The translations under genes were made by a program, and so were the position numbers. From Actinomycetota bacterium (GTDB taxonomy: Bacteria > Actinomycetota > Coriobacteriia > Anaerosomatales > JAUXNU01), in assembly GCA_030682655.1 (NCBI GenBank), contig JAUXNU010000174.1, positions 1 through 59,594 on the forward strand: DNA of 59,594 nt, given 5' to 3'. Below, in pieces: positions 44,236 through 52,624 of the stretch; the stretch's first letter is position 1, and each line of letters opens with the position of its first letter. The notes under the pieces are model-generated. The model was not told the origin of the DNA. It did not search any database and saw only the letters and a list, made by a program, of their open reading frames with translations.

Positions 44236-45023
44236 GCGTCATCGACGACATCCGCGAAGCATTCGCCATGCTGACCGTGCTGCCGGACGCGGGCGATCCT
44301 ACCCGTCGCACCGGCACCGGTGCTGCTGGTTGGTTCCCAGTCGTCGGTTTCGTCCTTGGCGGAACTACGCTTGGAGCCCTCGCGGTCGTGAACTCGGCCT
44401 CGGTGGCCTGGGGCGATGGAGAGCTTCTCGAGCGTGGAGCGCTCGTGTTCGCGGTGTGCGTCGTTGCCGGGTGGGCGCTCGTTACCCGGTTTCTGCACTG
44501 GGACGGGCTGGCCGACGTCGCCGACGGCTACTGGGGAGGCCACGACATTGGGCGCCGTCTCGAGATTATGGCCGACAGTGCGACCGGCGCGTTCGGCGCA
44601 ATTGCGGTGACCCTCGTCGCCATCGCTCAGGTGGCGGCGATCGCCACGATCCTCGGGCGACCGACCGGAGCTGGCATGGTGATTCTGGGGGCGCCTGTCA
44701 TGGGGCGGATGGCCGCGACGTTCGCCTCGTGGCTGGGGAAGCCTGCGCGTCCGGACGGGTTGGGGAGCCGTGTCATGGGCATGTCGACGGCTTCGGGTGG
44801 GATCGCCGCAGGTGCCGCGGTCACTGTGGCTCTGGCGGTCTGCACGTGGCAGTGGGGCCTTGTCGCGCTGGCCTGGGGTGGAGCGAGCCTGCTCGCGGCC
44901 CTCGTGATCCCGCACCTCATCTCGAAGCGGTTCGGCGGCGTGACCGGAGATGTCATGGGTGCGAGCATCTTGCTCGTCGAGACATTCTCGCTGGTACTGG
45001 CTGCGTTGATAGGAAGTTGGTAG
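44232..45023 (+). CDS. cobS: Cobalamin synthase (adenosylcobinamide-GDP ribazoletransferase)
   Basis: GTG 44232 overlaps cobT by 4 bp; 263 residues. The integral membrane enzyme shows AFAMLTVLPDAGD near the start, WFPVVGFVLGGTTLGAL, FLHWDGLADVADGYWGGHDIGRRLEIMADSATGAFG with the metal-binding acidic cluster, and several later helices. It joins AdoCbi-GDP with alpha-ribazole (phosphate) at the membrane. Confidence 0.93.
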   Translation: MSVIDDIREAFAMLTVLPDAGDPTRRTGTGAAGWFPVVGFVLGGTTLGALAVVNSASVAWGDGELLERGALVFAVCVVAGWALVTRFLHWDGLADVADGYWGGHDIGRRLEIMADSATGAFGAIAVTLVAIAQVAAIATILGRPTGAGMVILGAPVMGRMAATFASWLGKPARPDGLGSRVMGMSTASGGIAAGAAVTVALAVCTWQWGLVALAWGGASLLAALVIPHLISKRFGGVTGDVMGASILLVETFSLVLAALIGSW

Positions 45024-45610
45024 TGGTGAAGGAGACCCGCATTCTGCTCGTGCGTCATCCCGAGACCGAGGCGAACGTGACCGGTCGCTGGGTTGGCCGA
45101 GGAAACGCGCCTCTCACCGCGGTCGGTCACGAGCAGGTACCCCGGCTTGTGGGGGAGATAGTGCGCTTCGAGCCCGACGCGATTTGGTCGAGCCCTCTGG
45201 GCAGGACCCTTGCGGTGGCCGAGGAGGCCGCGCGTACTGTGGGTCTCGAGCTGACCATCGACGAGCGCCTGACCGAGCTCGATTTCGGCGATGCGGAAGG
45301 CCTCACATACGAAGAGGCCGTCGAGCGCGGCATCCCGTTCGAGTTCAAGTGCGAGGATCATCCGGTCGCCCCCGGGGGCGAGTCTCGCCGCGACATCCTG
45401 CGCCGCACGGACGAGGTGCTCGCCGATGCGATGGCCTCGAGCAGCCGGATCGCCGTTGTCACCCACGGTGGCGTGTTCCGGTCGGCGCTTGTGATACTTC
45501 TCGGACTCCCGATCGCCGGCATCTGGGCCTTCGACATCCGCAACGCGCAGGTCGCCGAAGTGCGTGTCGTGGACGGTCACGGGATGCTCGTGCGGTTCCT
45601 GCAGGGCTGA
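45023..45610 (+). CDS. cobC: Histidine phosphatase, probable alpha-ribazole phosphatase
   Basis: The start is GTG 45023 or GTG 45026, both behind AGGAAG; about 195 residues. It carries LLVRHPETEANVTGRWVG, where HPE replaces the common RHGE (the catalytic His follows Arg), IWSSPLGRTLAVAEEAA, LTELDFGDAEGLTYEEA and VVTHGGVFRSAL with the second catalytic His. Its place at the end of cobUTS suggests that it dephosphorylates alpha-ribazole 5'-phosphate. The motif alone would also fit other branch-1 phosphatases. Confidence 0.8.
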   Translation: MVKETRILLVRHPETEANVTGRWVGRGNAPLTAVGHEQVPRLVGEIVRFEPDAIWSSPLGRTLAVAEEAARTVGLELTIDERLTELDFGDAEGLTYEEAVERGIPFEFKCEDHPVAPGGESRRDILRRTDEVLADAMASSSRIAVVTHGGVFRSALVILLGLPIAGIWAFDIRNAQVAEVRVVDGHGMLVRFLQG

Positions 45611-45719
45611 GCGTCCCGACTCGTTGGCCTCGAGCCCTTGCCCGCAACATCGCGACCTGCGACAATCCTCGGCAACCCTCGTGCTCCGGCATGAGGTGAC
45701 GCGACGCCGGGAGGGCCCC

Positions 45720-46820
45720 GTGGAATGGGAAGCGCTCATACGCAGCGAGCTGGACGGCATGGTGCCGTACTCCGCTGGCCTGCGCGCGAGTGAGGTCCGG
45801 GAACGCTCCGGCAAGGACCACATCCTCAAGCTCTCCAGCAACGAGCACCCGTGCGGACCGTTTCCGAGCGCCGTTCGGGCGATGGAAGCGGTGCTCCCGA
45901 AGCTCAACCGCTACCCCGACGGGTCGGCGCGCGCTCTTCGCGAACGGCTCTGCGCCAAGGTCGGTCTCGATGACTGCAATCTCGTGATCGGCAGCGGATC
46001 CAACGAGCTCATCCGCCTGATCGCCCAGGCCGTCCTGCGCCCTGGCGACGAGGTCGTATTCGCCTGGCCGAGCTTCGTGGTCTACCCGATGGTCACCCAG
46101 ATGTTCGGCGCAACCGCCGTCAAGGTGCCGCTGACCGAGGACCAGGTACACGATCTGGACGCGATGCTCGCGGCTATCACCGACAAGACCCGGCTTCTCT
46201 TCCTGTGCAACCCCAACAACCCGACCGGGACCATCTATCACCGGCTGTCGTTCGACCGGTTCCTGCGCGAAGTCCCCGACCATGTGCTGGTGGTCGTGGA
46301 CGAGGCGTACTTCGAGTTCGTTACCGATGAACACTACCCCAACGCGCTTGAGGACTTCGACGGCCACAGCCCGCTTGCAGTTCTGCGCACGTTCAGCAAG
46401 ATCTACTCCCTCGCCGGCCTGCGCATCGGGTACGGCGCGGTCCCGGCTCCTCTTCGTGCGGCCATCGACAAGATCCGCGAGCCATTCAATGTGAGCATTG
46501 TCGCGCAGATCGCCGCCTACTACTCTCTCGCGGACGCCGCGGAAGTGGAGCGTCGCCGTCAGGAGAACCAGGAACAGAAGACCTACCTCTATTCGTGCTT
46601 CGACCGGCTCGGCATGTCATACGTGCCGTCGGAGACGAACTTCGTCTACTTCATGACGGAGCGGCCGGTCGAGGTGTTCCAGGCTCTCCTCGAGGAGGGC
46701 GTGATCGCGCGCGACTTCGGAACCGCTCCTGCTCTGCGACTCGGGGTAGGTACTCCGGAGGACACGGAGATCACGATTGCTGCCTTCGAGGCCGTGGCCG
46801 AGCGGCTGGGCGGGTTCTGA
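45720..46820 (+). CDS. hisC: Histidinol-phosphate aminotransferase
   Basis: GTG 45720 with GGGAGGG upstream gives 366 residues; the frame is open to 45564 but without such a site. It is a class II PLP aminotransferase: ILKLSSNEHPCGPFPSAV, NLVIGSGSNELIRLIAQAVL, FLCNPNNPTGT, VVVDEAYFEFV and RTFSKIYSLAGLRIGYG with the PLP lysine. It precedes aroF and tyrA, so it may also transaminate aromatic keto acids, as some HisC proteins do. Confidence 0.9.
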   Translation: MEWEALIRSELDGMVPYSAGLRASEVRERSGKDHILKLSSNEHPCGPFPSAVRAMEAVLPKLNRYPDGSARALRERLCAKVGLDDCNLVIGSGSNELIRLIAQAVLRPGDEVVFAWPSFVVYPMVTQMFGATAVKVPLTEDQVHDLDAMLAAITDKTRLLFLCNPNNPTGTIYHRLSFDRFLREVPDHVLVVVDEAYFEFVTDEHYPNALEDFDGHSPLAVLRTFSKIYSLAGLRIGYGAVPAPLRAAIDKIREPFNVSIVAQIAAYYSLADAAEVERRRQENQEQKTYLYSCFDRLGMSYVPSETNFVYFMTERPVEVFQALLEEGVIARDFGTAPALRLGVGTPEDTEITIAAFEAVAERLGGF

Positions 46821-46879
46821 CCCTGGCGCTCGCGCGGCGGACCTGTCCGGACGTCCGTTGGTTGAGTGAGGGGTAGATC

Positions 46880-47905
46880 ATGCTGGTAGTCATGCGGGAC
46901 CACGCGTCCCGGCAAGAGATCGATCACGTCGTCGAACTCCTGGAAGAGGCCGGCGCTCAAGCCCACCTGTCCGGTGGCAAGGTCAAGACGATCATCGGCG
47001 TTATCGGCGACCGCGAGACCGTCTATGCGCTCGATCTTCAGGGCCTGCCCGGCGTAGAGGAAGTCATCCGGGTCCTCAAGCCCTACAAGCTCGTCAGCCG
47101 TGACTTCCAGCCCGAGGACACGGTGGTCCGGGTCGGCCCGCACGCCTCCATCGGGGGCGGAGCCATTGCGGTGATCGCGGGTCCGTGCTCGGTCGAGTCG
47201 GAAGACCAGATGATGACCGTCGCGCGAGCGGCGAAGGCTGCTGGGGCGACCATGCTGCGCGGCGGTGCATACAAGCCGCGTACCAGTCCGTATGCATTCC
47301 AAGGAATGGGCGTCGAAGGCCTGAAGCTGCTGCGCGCGGCCGGCGACGAGGTTGACTTGCCCGTCGTCACCGAGGTTCTCGACGTGCGCGATGCGTCCAC
47401 CGTTGCCGAATACGCCGACGTGCTGCAGGTCGGTGCACGCAACATGCAGAACTTCATGATGCTCGACGAGCTTGGCACCATGGGAAAGCCGGTGCTGATG
47501 AAGCGGGGCCTGTCTGCCACGATCGAAGAGGTTCTCTCGGCTGCCGAGTACGTCCTCAAGGGAGGCAACCGCGACCTCATCCTGTGTGAGCGAGGAATCC
47601 GCACCTTCGAGACGTACACGCGTAACACCCTCGACCTTGCCGCTGTCGCCGCCCTCAAACAGCTCACGCATCTGCCGGTCATCGCCGATCCGTCCCATGC
47701 CACGGGACGCCGCGACCTGGTAGCGGTCATGTGCCGGGCGGCTATCGTCGCTGGAGCCGATGGACTCATGGTCGAGGTGCATCCCGACCCCGAGCATGCC
47801 AAATGTGACGGCCCGCAGTCGCTGGTCCCGGAAGACTTCGCAGCACTGATGGGCGATCTCGCGCCGCTCGTCGAGTTGCAGGGCGCGCACTTCGGGTGGA
47901 ACTGA
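46880..47905 (+). CDS. aroF: 3-deoxy-7-phosphoheptulonate synthase (type I-beta)
   Basis: This 341-residue DAHP synthase has an N-terminal ferredoxin-like regulatory domain (residues 1-70: MLVVMRDHASRQEIDHVVEL, VYALDLQGLPGVEEV). The barrel follows with IAVIAGPCSVESEDQMM, LRGGAYKPRTSPYAFQGMG, VLQVGARNMQNFMML, LMKRGLSATIEE, LCERGIRTFETYTRNTLDL and DPSHATGRRDLV. It makes the first step of aromatic synthesis. ATG 46880 follows GAGGGGTAG. The regulatory domain suggests feedback by an aromatic product. Confidence 0.95.
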   Translation: MLVVMRDHASRQEIDHVVELLEEAGAQAHLSGGKVKTIIGVIGDRETVYALDLQGLPGVEEVIRVLKPYKLVSRDFQPEDTVVRVGPHASIGGGAIAVIAGPCSVESEDQMMTVARAAKAAGATMLRGGAYKPRTSPYAFQGMGVEGLKLLRAAGDEVDLPVVTEVLDVRDASTVAEYADVLQVGARNMQNFMMLDELGTMGKPVLMKRGLSATIEEVLSAAEYVLKGGNRDLILCERGIRTFETYTRNTLDLAAVAALKQLTHLPVIADPSHATGRRDLVAVMCRAAIVAGADGLMVEVHPDPEHAKCDGPQSLVPEDFAALMGDLAPLVELQGAHFGWN

Positions 47906-49041
47906 TGGGCTTTCGGCGGATCGCGATAGTCGGCGTTGGCCTGATGGGCGGGTCGTTCGCCGCGGCCTCGAAAGCTTTGCCGTCGCCTCCGCAGGTGTTT
48001 GGCGTGGATCCGGACACGGAGTCGCTGTCGTACGCCCGGGGCCAGCACATCATCGATGACGCTGCGACTCCTCAGGAGGCGATCGAACAGGGATGGTTCG
48101 GCCCGGGTGGAGTGGACCTCGTCGTACTGGCGACTCCTGCCCGCGTGGCCGAGGAGTGGCTCCGCATCCTTGGCGAGAACGAGTTCGATGGGGTCGTCAC
48201 GGACGTGTCGTCCACCAAGGGGCATGTCATAGACGCTGCAGAGAGATTCCTTGGCGATGCGGCGGCGTTCGTCGGCGGGCACCCGATGGCGGGTTCGGAG
48301 CGCAGCGGAGTCGAAGCTGCGCGCGCCGACCTGTTCGCGGGTGCGTACTACGTGCTGACGCCCACGCCCACGACCGACATGGACGCGTACCGGCGCCTGC
48401 ACTCGTACGTCGCGTCCCTCGGCGCGCGCGTGGTGTCCGTTGACGCCCGTGAACACGACGAGGCGGTTGCGATCATCAGCCACGTGCCACATGTCACGGC
48501 GTCGGCACTGGTTGAGCTTGCCAAGGCTCATGCCGGTGAGGGCGACGAGCTCCTGCGTCTGGCCGCGGGTGGCTTCAAGGACACGACGCGCATAGCTGCG
48601 GGAAGCGCGGACCTGTGGACGGGGATCTGCATCGACAATGCGCCCGCGCTGTCTGCCGGCATCGACGAGCTTCGCGAGGTCCTTGGCGAGTTTGCGGAGA
48701 TGCTGCGTACGGCCGATACCGAGGCGATACGTGATTGGCTTGCCCGGGCCGCCGACGTGCGGCGTTCGCTGCCGGCGCAGTGGGTCCCGGCTACGGAGGC
48801 CCTGTCTGAGCTGCTCATCCCGGTGATCGACCGGCCCGGCGTCATCAGCGAGGTGACCTCGGCGGTGGGCCGTGCGCGCTGCAACATCGAGGCGATCGAG
48901 ATCGACCACCAGTCCGAGGACAGTGCGGTGCTCGTGCTGGTCCTGACGGACGAGGGCGACATGCTTGCGCTCACTGAGGATCTGCGTTCGCGGGGCTACG
49001 ACCCGCGCCTCCGGCCACTAGACGCCGGCACAGAGAGGTAG
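47905..49041 (+). CDS. tyrA: Prephenate dehydrogenase with ACT domain
   Basis: ATG 47905 overlaps the aroF stop by one base; 378 residues. The Rossmann start IAIVGVGLMGGSFAAASK has the GxGxxG motif. VVTDVSSTKGHV, GGHPMAGSERSGVEAARADL and HDEAVAIISHVPHVTASAL carry the catalytic His. The last 70 residues (VIDRPGVISEVTSAVGRARC then NIEAIEIDHQSEDSAVL) form an ACT domain, so tyrosine or another amino acid may regulate it. Confidence 0.93.
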   Translation: MGFRRIAIVGVGLMGGSFAAASKALPSPPQVFGVDPDTESLSYARGQHIIDDAATPQEAIEQGWFGPGGVDLVVLATPARVAEEWLRILGENEFDGVVTDVSSTKGHVIDAAERFLGDAAAFVGGHPMAGSERSGVEAARADLFAGAYYVLTPTPTTDMDAYRRLHSYVASLGARVVSVDAREHDEAVAIISHVPHVTASALVELAKAHAGEGDELLRLAAGGFKDTTRIAAGSADLWTGICIDNAPALSAGIDELREVLGEFAEMLRTADTEAIRDWLARAADVRRSLPAQWVPATEALSELLIPVIDRPGVISEVTSAVGRARCNIEAIEIDHQSEDSAVLVLVLTDEGDMLALTEDLRSRGYDPRLRPLDAGTER

Positions 49042-49047
49042 ACGACG

Positions 49048-50355
49048 ATGAAGCACAACGCCCGAGAGTCCGCCGCGCCGCTTCGCGGAACGGTGCGCGT
49101 TCCCGGCGACAAGTCCATCTCGCACCGCGCCGTGCTGTTTGCTGCGATGGCGGAGGGAAGAAGTCGCCTTTCCGGGGTACTCGACAGCGCTGACGTGCGT
49201 TCCACGATCGGTGCCGTCCAAGCGCTTGGCGCAGAGGTCGGCGCGGTCACTGCCGAGGACGGAAGTCTCAGTGTGACCGTGACGGGTTGGGGAGAGTTGG
49301 GTCCCGTGGAGCCAACGACGCCGATCGACTGCGGCAACAGCGGTACGACCGCCAGACTTCTCCTTGGCATGCTGGCCGGTTGGCCCATGACCGCGACGCT
49401 GTACGGCGACGAGTCGCTGTCGAAGCGTCCTATGCTGCGAGTGACCGAGCCGCTTTCGAGAATGGGCGCGGTGTTCACGACGCGCGACGGCATGCTGCCC
49501 GTCACGGTGACGGGTGGAGGACTGGCCCCCATCTCGTTTGAGAGCCCGGTCGCAAGCGCGCAGGTCAAGACGGCGGTGCTGCTTGCCGGGCTGTGCGCGC
49601 CCGGGCACACCACGGTCCGGGAGCCCGCTCCGAGCCGCGACCATACCGAGCGCATGCTGGGCGACTTCGGTGTGGCGGTGGATGTCGACGCTGTCGCTCA
49701 TTCCGCGACCGTGAACGGCCCTGTCGTGCTTCGCGCGTCAGATTTGGCCGTGCCGGGCGATCCGTCCTCGGCGGCGTTTCTTGTGGCAGCTGCGTTGCTC
49801 GTGCCGGGCAGCGAGGTAGTGCTGACCGGGGTGGCGCTGAACCCGACGCGGACGGGCTTCCTGCGCGTGCTCGAGCGCATGGGTGCCGACATCGACGTCG
49901 CGGGCGACGAGTCGTCGGGCAGCGAGCTCGCGGGCACGCTGACCGTGCGCCACACGCCGGACCTGCAGTCGACCACCGTGACCGCCGAGGAGGTTCCGTC
50001 CCTGGTAGATGAGGTGCCGATACTCGCGGTTGTGGCCGCACGTGCGAGCGGGACGACCCGGTTCGAAGGTGTCGCAGAGCTCCGCGTGAAGGAGTCCGAC
50101 AGGTTGCAGGCGATATACGACACCTTCGGTCTCCTTGGCGTAGGCGTGTCGATAGAGCGTGATGCGCTTGAGGTCATCGGTCCTGGTGCGTTCGGGCAGG
50201 CGGAGGTCGATTCGAGCGGGGACCACCGGCTTGCGATGGCGTGGACGGTCGCCGGGCTTGTCAGCGAGAGTGGCGTGACGGTGAATCGCTTCGAGGCCGT
50301 TGACGTGTCCTATCCGCGGTTCCTGGAAGACCTGGCTGCTTTGGGCTCCAGGTAG
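49048..50355 (+). CDS. aroA: 3-phosphoshikimate 1-carboxyvinyltransferase (EPSP synthase)
   Basis: This 435-residue enzyme starts ATG 49048. Motifs are VPGDKSISHRAVLFAAMAEG with the catalytic lysine, IDCGNSGTTARLLLG, GDESLSKRPMLRVTEPLSRM, SAQVKTAVLLAGLCAPG, VPGDPSSAAFLVAAALL, LVDEVPILAVVAARASG and RVKESDRLQAI. LRKR of glyphosate-sensitive enzymes is replaced here by LSKRPM, which is common. It follows tyrA by 6 bp. Confidence 0.95.
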   Translation: MKHNARESAAPLRGTVRVPGDKSISHRAVLFAAMAEGRSRLSGVLDSADVRSTIGAVQALGAEVGAVTAEDGSLSVTVTGWGELGPVEPTTPIDCGNSGTTARLLLGMLAGWPMTATLYGDESLSKRPMLRVTEPLSRMGAVFTTRDGMLPVTVTGGGLAPISFESPVASAQVKTAVLLAGLCAPGHTTVREPAPSRDHTERMLGDFGVAVDVDAVAHSATVNGPVVLRASDLAVPGDPSSAAFLVAAALLVPGSEVVLTGVALNPTRTGFLRVLERMGADIDVAGDESSGSELAGTLTVRHTPDLQSTTVTAEEVPSLVDEVPILAVVAARASGTTRFEGVAELRVKESDRLQAIYDTFGLLGVGVSIERDALEVIGPGAFGQAEVDSSGDHRLAMAWTVAGLVSESGVTVNRFEAVDVSYPRFLEDLAALGSR

Positions 50356-50469
50356 ACATCGCAGGTGGTGCCGGGGCAGCGCGGTGTGGCTTGGGTGCGT
50401 GATATCATGTGCCGGCACGCGGCGAGTTCGTGAGTGCGAAGTACCGGACGCCCGACCAGGTGAGGACGC

Positions 50470-51138
50470 ATGATCGTCGCTATCGACGGCCCAGCGGGTT
50501 CAGGCAAGTCAACCGTCGCCCGGGCCCTCGCGCAGAGACTCCGGATGCACTACCTCGACACCGGCGCGATGTACCGAGCGGTCGCGCACGTGGCGCTCAG
50601 CCGCGGTCTCGCACTTGGCGACGAGAATGCCGTAGCGACGATCGCCGAGCGCGCCGATATCCGGTTCGAACACGAGGGCGACTCGCCTCTGGCCACGCGC
50701 GTGCTGGCCAACGGCGTCGACGTCACGCTGGCGATCCGCACGCCCGCAACGGACGCCGCGGTGAGCGCGGTCGCGCGCATGTTACGCGTTCGCGAGGCGA
50801 TGGTTTCCCGCCAGCGCGAGATCGCCGCCGGCCAGGACATCATCGCCGAGGGGCGAGACATCGGAAGCGTCGTCTTTCCCGATGCGGCCGTGAAGGTCTA
50901 CCTGACCGCCTCCGAAGACGAGCGCGCAGGCCGCAGGCACCTGGAGCTCGTCGATCGCGGCGCGACCATCGCCCGCGAGGACGTGCACCAGGGAATCGCG
51001 GCTCGAGATACCGCCGACACCGGTCGCACGGCGAGCCCGCTCACCGTGGCCGAGGACGCGACCGTCATCGACACCACCGGAATGTCAGTCGATGACGTGG
51101 TCGAACTCATCGCTGCGCTTGTCGAGGCCCGCTCGTGA
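50470..51138 (+). CDS. cmk: Cytidylate kinase
   Basis: ATG 50470 with GGTGAGG upstream; 222 residues. IVAIDGPAGSGKSTVARALA is the P-loop, followed by YLDTGAMYRAVAHVAL, REIAAGQDIIAEGRDIGSVV and KVYLTASEDERAGRRHLEL. It phosphorylates CMP and dCMP. In the 114-bp gap before it a TATCAT at 50403 is the only promoter-like element. It overlaps plsC by 4 bp. Confidence 0.95.
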   Translation: MIVAIDGPAGSGKSTVARALAQRLRMHYLDTGAMYRAVAHVALSRGLALGDENAVATIAERADIRFEHEGDSPLATRVLANGVDVTLAIRTPATDAAVSAVARMLRVREAMVSRQREIAAGQDIIAEGRDIGSVVFPDAAVKVYLTASEDERAGRRHLELVDRGATIAREDVHQGIAARDTADTGRTASPLTVAEDATVIDTTGMSVDDVVELIAALVEARS

Positions 51139-51785
51139 GTGCGCCGTCTCCGCTCGCAGATCCGCGGACATTCTTGTTCGGACGGTGTCTGCACGCCACG
51201 GTCGGGAGACTATTGCTTGCGATGTTCCGCGTTCGGGTCCTTGGCCGGGAGAACCTCCCGGATGGGGGAGCGGTGCTTGCCGGGAACCACATCTCATACG
51301 GCGATCCCGTCCTGCTCTGGTGCGCCATGCGGCGCCCATTGCACTTCATGGCAAAGAGCGAGCTGTGGTCGAACCCGCTGCTCGCTTGGGCTACCCCGCG
51401 CGTTTGGGCCTTTCCGGTCAGACGCGGACGCTCCGACCGCGAGGCCATCAGCAACGCAACCGAGCTGCTGACCCGTGGCGAGCTGGTGGGCATCTTCCCC
51501 GAGGGCACCCGAAACACCAGCGGGGACGCCACCGTCCAGGGCGGCGCCGCGTTCATCGCGATGCGCGCGGGCGTGCCGATCGTGCCGGTCGGTATCGCAG
51601 GCACGGACGCCATCAGACCGCGCGGAACGCGCATGATTCGCTTCCCACGCGTTACCATGAGTCTCGGACAGCCCGTTTCGGCCGAGGAGTTTGCCGAGGC
51701 GGGACGCAAGGAGCGCATCGAAGCCATGACGGCCGAAACGATGCGACGCATCACAGTCGAGCTCGAGCGCGCGAGGAGGTTGTAG
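51135..51785 (+). CDS. plsC: 1-acyl-sn-glycerol-3-phosphate acyltransferase
   Basis: This 216-residue acyltransferase has the catalytic NHISYGD (NHx4D) near residue 50, FPVRRGRSDREAI, and LVGIFPEGTRNTSGD with the FPEGTR substrate motif, then VPIVPVGIAGTDAI. It makes phosphatidic acid at the membrane. GTG 51135 overlaps cmk. The cmk-plsC-ispH order is frequent in actinobacteria and clostridia. Confidence 0.93.
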   Translation: MSAPSPLADPRTFLFGRCLHATVGRLLLAMFRVRVLGRENLPDGGAVLAGNHISYGDPVLLWCAMRRPLHFMAKSELWSNPLLAWATPRVWAFPVRRGRSDREAISNATELLTRGELVGIFPEGTRNTSGDATVQGGAAFIAMRAGVPIVPVGIAGTDAIRPRGTRMIRFPRVTMSLGQPVSAEEFAEAGRKERIEAMTAETMRRITVELERARRL

Positions 51786-51788
51786 ACG

Positions 51789-52622
51789 ATGCGGGTGGAA
51801 GTCGCCCGGCATGCGGGAGTGTGCTACGGGGTCGAACGCGCGCTGCGTCTGGCGGGCGAGGCGGCAGCCAAGGGCACTCACGTCAAGACCCTGGGCCCGC
51901 TCATCCACAATCCCCAGGCTGTTGCCGCGCTTCGAGAGCAGGGCGTGGAGGTTGCCGCCACTCTCGACGAGGTCACCGAGGGCATCCTCGTAGTGCGTTC
52001 GCACGGCGTCGATCCTGCGATCATCCGCGAGGCCGAGGAGCGCGGGCTCGACGTCGTGGATGCGACATGCCCGTTCGTGTCCGCCGCCCACACGTGTGCC
52101 CGCGAGCTGGCCGAGGACGGCTACAGCGTCATCATCGTGGGGGAAGAGGATCATCCCGAAGTCGAGGGGATCATGGCGCACGCCGGAGGCACGGCCCTGA
52201 TCGTCCAGTCCGCCGCCGACCTGCCCGAACGGTTGCCGTCGCGCAAGGTCGGGGTCGTCGTGCAGACCACGCAGTCGCTCGCGCGCCTCGAAGGCGTCGT
52301 GATGGCGCTTCTTCCGCGCGTGAACGAGCTGCGCGTGTGCAACACGATCTGCAGCGCCACCGCCAAGCGACAGCTGTCCGCCGAGGAGCTCGCACTCACC
52401 GTCGACGTGACCGTTGTAGTCGGCGGGCACAACTCGGGCAACACCAGCCGACTCGCGGAGATTTGTATGGCCGTCAACCCCCGAACCTATCACGTCGAAA
52501 CCGCCGATGAGCTCGAAGCTTCGTGGTTCGAGAAAGCGGAGTCGGTGGGCGTGACCGCGGGAGCGTCGACACCGGACGTCCAGATGGCCGGTGTCATCGC
52601 CGCGATCGAGAAACTCGGGTAG
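51789..52622 (+). CDS. ispH: 4-hydroxy-3-methylbut-2-enyl diphosphate reductase
   Basis: This 277-residue iron-sulfur enzyme makes IPP and DMAPP in the MEP pathway. All three cluster cysteines are visible: Cys12 in RHAGVCYGVERAL, Cys94 in DATCPFVSAAH and Cys188 in CNTICSATAKRQ. RSHGVDP, VGEEDHPEVEG, VVQTTQSLARLE and GGHNSGNTSRLAEIC also fit. ATG 51789 follows GAGGAGG, three bases after plsC. Confidence 0.95.
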   Translation: MRVEVARHAGVCYGVERALRLAGEAAAKGTHVKTLGPLIHNPQAVAALREQGVEVAATLDEVTEGILVVRSHGVDPAIIREAEERGLDVVDATCPFVSAAHTCARELAEDGYSVIIVGEEDHPEVEGIMAHAGGTALIVQSAADLPERLPSRKVGVVVQTTQSLARLEGVVMALLPRVNELRVCNTICSATAKRQLSAEELALTVDVTVVVGGHNSGNTSRLAEICMAVNPRTYHVETADELEASWFEKAESVGVTAGASTPDVQMAGVIAAIEKLG

Positions 52623-52624
52623 CG

